Below the pieces are notes generated by a model. That model was not told the DNA's origin. It saw only the letters and a list, made by a program, of their open reading frames with translations, and did not search any database. Of a stretch of DNA of 52,879 nucleotides, positions 17,226-23,984 are shown one piece after another (within the stretch, counting starts at the first letter, position 1; every line of letters starts with the position of its first letter). A program made the position numbers and the translations under genes. This DNA is from Eubacterium sp. (lineage in GTDB: Bacteria > Bacillota > Clostridia > Lachnospirales > Lachnospiraceae). The stretch is from assembly GCA_024681515.1 (NCBI GenBank), contig JAILAR010000189.1, forward strand, positions 1 to 52,879, read 5' to 3'.

Positions 17226-17726
17226 TTAGTACCGATATTTGTTCAGTGCATAGACCGCCAGGGCAAATGTCAGGCCGATCAATATCTCGGAATCGTTGTC
17301 AAATTCCAGAATGTAGGTATCTGCCATGGACAGTGCCTGGCCCGGAATGATGTACTTCTCACAGCGAACCCGCATGATGGGAAGCGCTCCGCGGTATACG
17401 ATGTAATTCCACATCACCGCGTCTCCGACGATCTCCCAGCTCTCCTCAAAGTCAACGATGTATCGCTGCTGACGGGACATGGGATCTCTCTCGATGGTTC
17501 CGAACTTATCTCTGGATGCAAATTCAAACCGCTTGGAACCCAGGCGATCATACTTCTCCTGCACATATGCACACTCACTGATGGTTTCCGCCATGAAGAT
17601 CTTGATCCGGTGGCCGGTGGCGATAAAATCGTCCTTTGTGTAGTAAACCTGCTTGCCGCGGTCATTGAACACCTTGACGGTATCGTACTCTTCCAGGTCC
17701 TGTGCTTTGATAAAAAGTCTTGCCAT
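17226..17726 (-). CDS. LURP-one-related / tubby-like beta-barrel protein
   Basis: 166 residues. The start MARLFIKAQ, followed by F-N-D-R-G-K-Q-V-Y-Y and repeated beta-hairpins (IKIFMAETISECAYVQEKY, YIVDFEESWEIVGDA), resembles the LURP-one-related (LOR) family, related to the tubby C-terminal and phospholipid-scramblase folds. Bacterial members are small cytosolic proteins without known function, possibly membrane-lipid associated. There is no signal peptide; a weakly hydrophobic stretch near the C-terminus (LIGLTFALAVYAL) could contact a membrane. The ATG follows GGGGAGATTACT. It is the last gene before the strong hairpin and may be the distal gene of the LicD cluster or have its own promoter in the 157-base gap. 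Confidence 0.65.
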   Translation of the reverse strand: MARLFIKAQDLEEYDTVKVFNDRGKQVYYTKDDFIATGHRIKIFMAETISECAYVQEKYDRLGSKRFEFASRDKFGTIERDPMSRQQRYIVDFEESWEIVGDAVMWNYIVYRGALPIMRVRCEKYIIPGQALSMADTYILEFDNDSEILIGLTFALAVYALNKYRY

Positions 17727-17883
17727 AGTAATCTCCCCAAATATTTATGATCTGCGGTCTTCTCCGAAACCGCACCTGCTATTGTTCCCAACCTATATTC
17801 TAACAAGTGCACCTGTTTTTTTCAATTCCTTTTCTCCGGTTACACTTTATTTTTCCTGAATCAATGAGAAACCATTGACTGCA

Positions 17884-18807
17884 TCATCGATTTGTCCGCG
17901 GACCTTCGTACTCGTCATAGGGAACATCCGGCTCAAAGACAAAATCATGCCATGCCCCCCTCTCTTCCACCGGCGGGAATTCCATGTAATCTTCTCCGTA
18001 GCTGTCCTTCAGGAACTGATCGTACCCTGCCGGAGCCGGCATCTTCATGAACTCATAATCCAGCCATACCGTTTCATCGAAAAGATGCTTGTCACTGATA
18101 TATTCCGCCCCGTACTTAAACGGGAAGCAGGTGAGTCCCACATAATCGCAGTCCTTCCATTTGTAGTGAGCCGCCAGTCCGTTTACCTTCTTGTAAGTCT
18201 TCACCGGATCATAGGGCACAAAAGGAAGATGCAGGATCTTATGTGCCGTATGGGTCAGCTTGCTTGGATTTACATTGAAGACGTACGCATGTGCAAGGAC
18301 ATTTCGTGTCTGGTTCGTAAAGAGAAGCACTTTCCGTTTCAGTCCCGGCTTCGGCGCTCCGTCCAGCGGGTAGATGTCGATGTAGATCCCGTTATTGCAC
18401 TGATTATCCGGAGATACCAGGATCCCCGTGGTCCGGCTGTTCCGAAGACGTGCAAAGGAGCTGTAATAATCCGTATCATTCTGTGTCGTCTGCAGGAAAT
18501 ACGGCTCTTCAAACTCCTTCTGCAGACGGATCAGCTTCTGATAATCTGCCCGGGGCATCATGATATCAAAATCATCATCCCAGGGGATATAGCCCTTATG
18601 GCGCACGGCTCCAAGCAGGGTTCCGTAGGTGATCCAGTAGCGGAGATGATGTTTTTCACACACCTCGCTGACCGCCCGGAACAGGTCCATTTCGATGGCC
18701 CAGACCTTCTTCATCGAGGTCGGGATCTCATAATCACAGCGAACCTCCGGTTCCAGAAACCCTTCCGGAAGGAAGCCATTTGCCTGTAGTCTTTCACATT
18801 CTGTCAT
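17884..18807 (-). CDS. licD: LicD-family phosphotransferase
   Basis: 307 residues. The family signature is clear: YWITYGTLLGAVRHKGYIPW followed by DDDFDIMMPR. LicD proteins transfer phosphocholine or related phosphodiesters to teichoic acids, capsules or glycans, using a nucleotidyltransferase-like fold with the Asp cluster binding metal. The frame is open to 18942, but that extension runs through an intergenic repeat. The ATG at 18807 follows AAAGGACATAAAGAC and is preferred. It is the fifth gene of a same-strand cluster with GT2, MBL-fold, ATP-grasp and SDR proteins. Choline-binding-type proteins elsewhere in the window make phosphocholine a reasonable, unproven, substrate moiety; ribitol-phosphate or another group is possible. 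Confidence 0.9.
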   Translation of the reverse strand: MTECERLQANGFLPEGFLEPEVRCDYEIPTSMKKVWAIEMDLFRAVSEVCEKHHLRYWITYGTLLGAVRHKGYIPWDDDFDIMMPRADYQKLIRLQKEFEEPYFLQTTQNDTDYYSSFARLRNSRTTGILVSPDNQCNNGIYIDIYPLDGAPKPGLKRKVLLFTNQTRNVLAHAYVFNVNPSKLTHTAHKILHLPFVPYDPVKTYKKVNGLAAHYKWKDCDYVGLTCFPFKYGAEYISDKHLFDETVWLDYEFMKMPAPAGYDQFLKDSYGEDYMEFPPVEERGAWHDFVFEPDVPYDEYEGPRTNR

Positions 18808-18830
18808 GTCTTTATGTCCTTTCTGTTTCA

Positions 18831-18975
18831 CACTTCGCGCCTCAACGCTCCGTTTATACACCATGCCGGCTTGGTCGATTCGGCGCATAACGCGTGATCG
18901 TGCCTGCCGGCTTGGTCGATTCGAAACGCGAGCGTTGCACACCGTGCTGCAGCGTCCACCGGCACGCTGCGCCTG
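18831..18975 (-). repeat. Mosaic intergenic repeat upstream of licD
   Basis: It contains a divergent short hairpin of the SD-proximal family (minus strand ACGGAGCG TTGA GGCGCGAAGTG, from plus-strand 18831-18853) and two copies of TGCCGGCTTGGTCGATTCG (plus strand, 18864-18882 and 18905-18923). The same motif recurs at about 49614-49633. Additional GC-rich dyads (GCGTGCCGGTG / CACGC-like) occupy the rest. The element ends about ten bases before the licD SD. Confidence 0.7.
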
Positions 18976-19746
18976 TCAGATATACTCTCCTGCCGTAATC
19001 CGGAACGTGGAGCCTGTCATCATGGAGCTGGCATCACTGAAGAGATACACCAGTGCCTCCACATAATCACTCCGCTCGCACATACGTCCCATGGGAAGTA
19101 CCTCCGCTGCCCTCTGGCGCAGCTCCGCTTCACTCTCTCCCAGCGAATTCCGGAGCGCCACCTCTCCTTCCGTGGGGGTCCAGCCCAGCGTCAGGTAGTT
19201 GCAACGGATCATCTCCGATGCATACTGGTGGGCGATATGCTCCATCAGCGTGCGGAGCACACCCTTGCTGCAGGCATAAGCCGCACGGTCCTTCTGTCCG
19301 CCCCAGGCATGCGCTGAGCCGGTGAGAACGATACTCCCTCCTCCGGTCATCCGCATATATTTGATTGCCTGCTGACAACAGAAAAAAGCGGCCTTGAAGT
19401 TTACATCCATCACCCAGTCAAAGGTCTCTTCGTCGCAGGTGTCCAGCGGCGATACCGGCGTCACACCGGCATAGTTAAAGAAACCATCAATCCGTCCGTA
19501 TTTCTTATATGCTTCATCGAAAAGATTTCGGCAGTCATCCACCTTCAGCAGATCCGTATGCACGAAAATGGCATCCGATCCATACGTCTTAATGGTACGG
19601 GCGATCTTCTTTCCGGCCTTCTCATCCCGGCCGCCGATAACGACCTTCGCTCCCTCCTGGCCGCAGACTTCTGCCACGGCACGTCCGACACCCTTGGTAC
19701 CACCGGAGATCACGATGACTTTCTCTTTTAATCTATTTTCTGACAT
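18976..19746 (-). CDS. SDR-family oxidoreductase
   Basis: 256 residues, a classical-length short-chain dehydrogenase/reductase. The Rossmann cofactor loop is GGTKGVG (15-21), followed by an Arg in GGRDE that suggests NADP preference. The NYAG block, Ser in LTGSAHAWGG and the catalytic YACSK (Tyr-x3-Lys) are present. Substrate is unknown; in this setting it may build or modify a sugar or polyol precursor for a surface polymer. The start ATG is preceded by GAGGGTATC. It lies between the ATP-grasp and LicD genes on the same strand with intergenic repeats on both sides, which suggests one interrupted operon. Confidence 0.9.
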   Translation of the reverse strand: MSENRLKEKVIVISGGTKGVGRAVAEVCGQEGAKVVIGGRDEKAGKKIARTIKTYGSDAIFVHTDLLKVDDCRNLFDEAYKKYGRIDGFFNYAGVTPVSPLDTCDEETFDWVMDVNFKAAFFCCQQAIKYMRMTGGGSIVLTGSAHAWGGQKDRAAYACSKGVLRTLMEHIAHQYASEMIRCNYLTLGWTPTEGEVALRNSLGESEAELRQRAAEVLPMGRMCERSDYVEALVYLFSDASSMMTGSTFRITAGEYI

Positions 19747-19776
19747 ATGATACCCTCATATATTTATTCGTTCAAG

Positions 19777-19868
19777 TGAAGGGATACTTCGCCGTCAAAG
19801 ACGGCTCAGAATGACAAACTGATCTGTCATTTCGTGTCACACGAAGTGTGACAAAGAATCCCTTTACT
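19777..19868 (-). repeat. Copy of the GTCATTCTGAG...GAAG-ATCC dispersed repeat
   Basis: On the minus strand GTCATTCTGAGCCGTC, TTTGACGGCGAAG and TATCCC, with outer arms AAGGGAT / ATCCCTT and an extra dyad GTCACACTTCG / CGAAGTGTGAC-like (plus-strand 19839-19853). It resembles the elements at 26868-26935 and 35879-35960. It is a palindromic intergenic element without coding signs, located between the ATP-grasp and SDR genes. Confidence 0.65.
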
Positions 19869-19890
19869 CGCAAGCGTTTCATACAACAGG

Positions 19891-21180
19891 TCACAGTTCC
19901 AGCGCTTTGTCTACGTCAAATCCCTTCAGACAGAGATCCTCTCCGGCCTCATTATATACATGCACCGTGGCCATATAATGCTTCAGACGTTCAGCCAGCT
20001 GTTCCTTCGTATCACATACCAGATACATCCGTGTCAGAACCTGCTTTTCATTTCCGATCCACTCATGTAATACCGTGTCGCCTTCATGCAGGCGCTGGAT
20101 ATTTGCGATGGCGCAGGGATCCTGCTCCCAGGCATCCAGGCCCTCGATCTTCGCGATCTTCCCTTCCTTCAGCAGGAACCAGAGGGTTGCCGCACTCTTT
20201 CCGCGCAGATAGGTATCGTCATCCTTCGCCAGATCCACATCTCCCTCCGAACCGGTGAGCGCAAAACGGATCAGCATTTCTCTCTGATCAAATCCGTGGA
20301 TCTCCTTCATCAGCAGATGAGGTGCCTCACCCTGCAGACGGAAGCCGGTGTCATACACATAGAACTCTCCGTTTTCAAAAAATCCGGACAGCATCAGGAT
20401 ACCGTTCTTGATTCCGATCTCTTTGAACATGCGGACCGCATTTTCATGCATCCGGCTGAAATATTCGTCCAAATGCTTTGACGGATAGGTTCCGCCCAGG
20501 CAGACACGGGACAGACCCGGCTGCTCATCCGTGGTGTACCGGTCATAGATACAGGATGCGGAGCAGTATCCGTCCTTAAATGTATAATACATGCCCATGT
20601 CCTCACACTGCATGTATTTCTCTACGATAAAACGCTTTTTGTGGGAAGCATCCAGCGCCACGCGAACGCCTTCCCGAAGCTCCTCTTCGTTATAAGCCAC
20701 GGTCATGCCTACGCCGCCGCCGTTGTCCACCGGCTTCACCATGACAGGATAAACGATCTTATCCAGATCTTCCCGCTTCATGTCCGCATCCAGATAGAAT
20801 TCCGGAATGCCGTGCACACCGTAACGCTCACAGGTGGTCTTGAACACATCCTTGAAGGCAAATACATCCACGATCTGCTGCGTCGCATAGCAGGGCAGAT
20901 TCAGGGCCTCACAGACCTTACAGTAGGACGGAACCAGAATATCCGCAACGCCCACCAGGACGCCGTCCACCTTCTCTTCGTTTGCCAGAGCCACCAGACC
21001 CGGCACATCCATACCATCCACATCGTAGGCCTTCCATGCAGCCTTCTTCGCCGGGTCGGTATGCCGCCCCGATGAGACGATGGTCTTCACTCCCATGCTG
21101 TTGGCGATCTCAACCAGCGGGGTCGTCTCGGGGTTTCCTCCGAGGATCAGAAGTTTCTTTCCTTCAAATTCGCGTTCCAT
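19891..21180 (-). CDS. ATP-grasp domain ligase
   Basis: 429 residues with the carbamoyl-phosphate-synthase-like ATP-grasp layout: an N-terminal preATP-grasp domain (KKLLILGGNPETTPLVEIA), lid and ATP-binding region (YPVMVKPVDNGGGVGMTVAY, then FIVEKYMQ) and a metal-binding region (YVYDTGFRLQGEAPHLL). These enzymes activate a carboxylate as acyl phosphate and join it to an amine or other nucleophile. The exact acid is not predictable. Related ATP-grasp genes are common in capsule and teichoic-acid clusters. The ATG follows AGGAGGAATAT directly after a copy of the structured repeat (21193-21335). Neighbours are the MBL-fold gene upstream and the SDR gene downstream. Confidence 0.87.
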   Translation of the reverse strand: MEREFEGKKLLILGGNPETTPLVEIANSMGVKTIVSSGRHTDPAKKAAWKAYDVDGMDVPGLVALANEEKVDGVLVGVADILVPSYCKVCEALNLPCYATQQIVDVFAFKDVFKTTCERYGVHGIPEFYLDADMKREDLDKIVYPVMVKPVDNGGGVGMTVAYNEEELREGVRVALDASHKKRFIVEKYMQCEDMGMYYTFKDGYCSASCIYDRYTTDEQPGLSRVCLGGTYPSKHLDEYFSRMHENAVRMFKEIGIKNGILMLSGFFENGEFYVYDTGFRLQGEAPHLLMKEIHGFDQREMLIRFALTGSEGDVDLAKDDDTYLRGKSAATLWFLLKEGKIAKIEGLDAWEQDPCAIANIQRLHEGDTVLHEWIGNEKQVLTRMYLVCDTKEQLAERLKHYMATVHVYNEAGEDLCLKGFDVDKALEL

Positions 21181-21192
21181 ATATTCCTCCTA

Positions 21193-21335
21193 TTCCATAC
21201 TTCGCGCCTTCCGGCGCTCCGTAACGAATCATGTCGCACGTATTTTTCTGATCATTTGCTTTATTTCACGTTATCAGTCCGTGCTCCATGATTCTTGTTT
21301 CCATACTTCGCGCCTTCCGGCGCTCCGTGTAAACA
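21193..21335 (-). repeat. SD-proximal structured repeat, about 1.3 units
   Basis: Unit start points at 21193 and 21299 are 106 bp apart (TTCCATACTTCG on the plus strand). On the minus strand one full unit shows arms AATCATG-GA-GCACG and CGTGC-GA-CATGATT enclosing a variable loop region. A short hairpin follows: GGAGCGCC, GGAA loop, GGCGCGAAG. The element ends five bases before the AGGAGG of the ATP-grasp gene. Confidence 0.85.
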
Positions 21336-22100
21336 TTACAAAATGATTCCTTCGCCCTGCTGCATCAGGTAGCAGGACAGATTCTTCTCCTGCATGATGT
21401 CATAGAACTTTCCGACATCGCCGTGATGGCTGGCAAACATGCCATAATGACAGGGGATGGTCATTCGCGGACGGATCAGTTCCGCCAGCTGCGGAAGATC
21501 TTCTTCATTCATATTTCCGTAGGCTCCGTTGATGGGGCCGATCAGCACATCCAGATCTCTGGGCAGAGAAATGGCCCGATCCAGCCGGAGGCAGGTATCA
21601 CCGGCCTCATAGACCTTCTTTCCGTCAACGGTAACGATAACACCCACCGCGTCCGGTGCACCTGTGCCGTGGTCACAGTCCACGAAGTCGATCCGGAAGC
21701 TTCCCACATTTACAGAATCCTTCGGAGCCACATAGGTGATCTGCTCGTTATAATATTCCAGACCGAGCTTTTGAACCAGTTTCTCACAGTCAACGGAACA
21801 TAGCAGTTTCGTCCTGTGATTCGCGATCAGTGCCGGAACTGCATCCACGTCAAAATGATCCAGATGGGGATGCGTACAGATCACGGCGTCAAATTCCAGT
21901 TCATCCGGAAGAAGGATCTGCGGAAGCAATCGGCGAAATCCACGGTTTCCTTCCAGGCGTTCCACGCACTCCGAAAGATACAGGTCGATGGCCAGCAGTT
22001 CACCCGCTGCGCTCTTCAGGATAAAGCCCGCCTGTCCGGCGGAGAATAAATGTGTTTTCCCCAAAGGGGCCGTAAGGACCTTCTGTGCAAGTCGTAGCAT
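21336..22100 (-). CDS. Metallo-beta-lactamase-fold hydrolase (UlaG-like)
   Basis: 254 residues. The signature THPHLDHFD gives the HxHxDH metal motif, and later metal ligands appear in DCDHGTGAP, YEAGDTCL and PCHYGMF. The architecture is like UlaG (L-ascorbate-6-phosphate lactonase) and related phosphosugar or phosphodiester hydrolases. The frame is open to 22151, but the ATG at 22100 follows GGAGGAAGAAAT, while the longer version would read through an intergenic repeat. It sits second in the GT2-MBL-ATP-grasp-SDR-LicD series. A role in opening a lactone or trimming a precursor of the surface polymer is possible but not shown. Confidence 0.88.
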   Translation of the reverse strand: MLRLAQKVLTAPLGKTHLFSAGQAGFILKSAAGELLAIDLYLSECVERLEGNRGFRRLLPQILLPDELEFDAVICTHPHLDHFDVDAVPALIANHRTKLLCSVDCEKLVQKLGLEYYNEQITYVAPKDSVNVGSFRIDFVDCDHGTGAPDAVGVIVTVDGKKVYEAGDTCLRLDRAISLPRDLDVLIGPINGAYGNMNEEDLPQLAELIRPRMTIPCHYGMFASHHGDVGKFYDIMQEKNLSCYLMQQGEGIIL

Positions 22101-22113
22101 ATTTCTTCCTCCA

Positions 22114-22316
22114 TTCCATACTTCGCGCTTACGCGCTCCGTAACGAATCATGTCGCACGTAATTCCTGACCATCTGCTTTACACTTTCAATACAGTCCGT
22201 GCTCCATGATTCTTGTTTCCATACTTCGCGCTTACGCGCTCCGTAACGAATCATGTCGCACGTAATTCCTGACCATCTGCTTTACACTTTCGATACAGTC
22301 CGTGCTCCTTAATTTC
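22114..22316 (-). repeat. SD-proximal structured repeat, two tandem 103-bp units
   Basis: Two units begin at 22114 and 22217. The complete overlap differs by a single base in the compared inner part (TTTCAATAC against TTTCGATAC). On the minus strand each shows AATCATG-GA-GCACG (the first unit read has AAGGA-GCACG) pairing with CGTGC-GA-CATGATT, then the hairpin GGAGCGC-GTAA-GCGCGAAG and TATGGAA. The downstream end abuts the SD (GGAGG) of the MBL-fold gene. Confidence 0.88.
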
Positions 22317-23723
22317 TCACGCATGAGAATTGGCTCCGTACAAAAAACGACGGATCAGTTTTCGTCTGGCTTCTTCCGATGCGGGAACCGAAACCGTAAG
22401 GATCCTTCTCCTGCTTACTCCGAATTCCGCCAGTCTGCGGATCATCCGGCCGGAGAAATCCGTATCCACGGAAGCGATCAGCACATAATCAAATTCCATC
22501 TCCCGGATCTGCTCGATGGGATCCACATTCATACAGCAGCGTCGATATTCCCAGTAATCGTCATCCAGCCAGCCAACAACCTTGCAGTGTCCGGTCTCTC
22601 GAAAACGATTTACCAGCTGCTGCCCGAAGGTACCTGCGCTGCAGATCACAACCCTCTTTCCAAAGTATGCCTTGTCATAAGTTGAATAATCATCCTCCGG
22701 TAGCCGTCCGCCGGATCTCATGATGCAGATGGACAGTACAAAGTCCGTGATCTGTTCCTCAAGGTGAAGAGCCGCCATTGCCGCCGGTTCCGAAAGCGAG
22801 TGTATATCCTGCCCGGAATCGTTACCTGCGGTTGACTGTCTTAACGCAGCATTTCCATACTTGCGCGGTTTTGCAGGCGTCCCATAACTGTCCGGCCGCA
22901 CATTCTGCGTTTCATTCGCTGACAGATTCCCGGAGTGTGCTCCGCTTTGCACGGGCAGTCCCATCGCCCTGTCCTTCCAACTCATCAGATAATCATACAG
23001 CACTCTCAGCTTCCCAAGTTCGTTCGAGAAGCCCGCCGTCTGCTTCAGCATGCTGTCTTCTCTCTGCCGATAATGATAATCCGTATGTTCCGTCACAACC
23101 ACCCGACTGCATTTGAGCAGTGCCGGATACGTGACTGCTGCGTCCTCCCCGATGGAGATCCGCTCATCCACCGCCATCTGTACATCATACAGGATCTCCC
23201 GTCGGAACAGCTTGTTCCATACATAGGTGGTGATCCCCGGCCGGTAATACGATCCGAAGGACAGCATCTCGCTCCGAAGTTTTTCCAGGCGCTCGCCCTC
23301 ATAGACTCCGGCCGGGATCGCATTTACCAGCCGAACCGACTGATCAAACAGAACGCGCGTCTGGCCGGCACAGACCATGTCCGCCCCGGCTGACTCCATT
23401 GAAGCATACATTTTTTCTATAAATTCCGGGCCGACCCAATCGTCTCCGTCCACACAGGAAATGATACTTCCCATAGACGCCGCAAGGCCGGCCTTACGTG
23501 CCGACACCAATCCACCGTTTTCCTTATGGATCACCTTGATCCGCGGATCCTTCGATGCATACAGATCACAGATTTCGGAAGACCTGTCCTTCGAACCATC
23601 ATCCACAAGCACGACCTCCAGATTCCGATACGTCTGGTTCAGGATGCTCTCGATGCAGATTCCTATGTACCGGTCGATTCCGTAAACCGGAACAACGACA
23701 CTGATTAATGGGTTCTTTTCCAT
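22317..23723 (-). CDS. Family 2 glycosyltransferase with C-terminal Rossmann domain
   Basis: About 468 residues. The N-terminal GT-A domain starts NPLISVVVPVYGIDRYIG, with EVVLVDDGSKDRS and the metal-binding DxD-like CVDGDDWVGPEF. It transfers a sugar from a nucleotide sugar onto a lipid-linked or protein acceptor at the inner membrane face. A linker follows, then a C-terminal nucleotide-binding domain (about 345-455: KRVVICSAGTFGQQLVN, KVVGWLDDDYWEYR, FDYVLIASVD) of the kind found fused to surface-polysaccharide enzymes. Start is ambiguous: GTG at 23729 with five-base spacing from AAGGAC, or the ATG at 23723. It is the first gene of the LicD cluster. Confidence 0.88.
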   Translation of the reverse strand: MEKNPLISVVVPVYGIDRYIGICIESILNQTYRNLEVVLVDDGSKDRSSEICDLYASKDPRIKVIHKENGGLVSARKAGLAASMGSIISCVDGDDWVGPEFIEKMYASMESAGADMVCAGQTRVLFDQSVRLVNAIPAGVYEGERLEKLRSEMLSFGSYYRPGITTYVWNKLFRREILYDVQMAVDERISIGEDAAVTYPALLKCSRVVVTEHTDYHYRQREDSMLKQTAGFSNELGKLRVLYDYLMSWKDRAMGLPVQSGAHSGNLSANETQNVRPDSYGTPAKPRKYGNAALRQSTAGNDSGQDIHSLSEPAAMAALHLEEQITDFVLSICIMRSGGRLPEDDYSTYDKAYFGKRVVICSAGTFGQQLVNRFRETGHCKVVGWLDDDYWEYRRCCMNVDPIEQIREMEFDYVLIASVDTDFSGRMIRRLAEFGVSRRRILTVSVPASEEARRKLIRRFLYGANSHA

Positions 23724-23912
23724 GATCACTACTGTCCTTAATCATCCTCAAGCTCTGAGATATATGAGATGAACAAACCTCCAGACACACAGATCAAACG
23801 CACAGATCATTCTGTGGAATCCGTCCATCACACACAACTTTTATTATATAGTACGGCAACCCGAAATACAATTCTTTTTATGTCCGCCCAAACGCTTTTT
23901 AATCATAATAAA

Positions 23913-23938
23913 GCGTGAGGGAGAAAACTCCCTCACGC
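23913..23938 (-). terminator. Terminator-like hairpin downstream of ppdK
   Basis: Perfect 11-bp stem (GCGTGAGGGAG / CTCCCTCACGC) with a four-base loop AAAA on the plus strand (TTTT on the minus). On the minus strand it is followed by TTTATTATGATTAAAAAG. It lies about 47 bases after the ppdK stop. Confidence 0.8.
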
Positions 23939-23984
23939 CGAACATTCATATGATATGAATCTTAATGGAACTCAGGTTCCTCGA

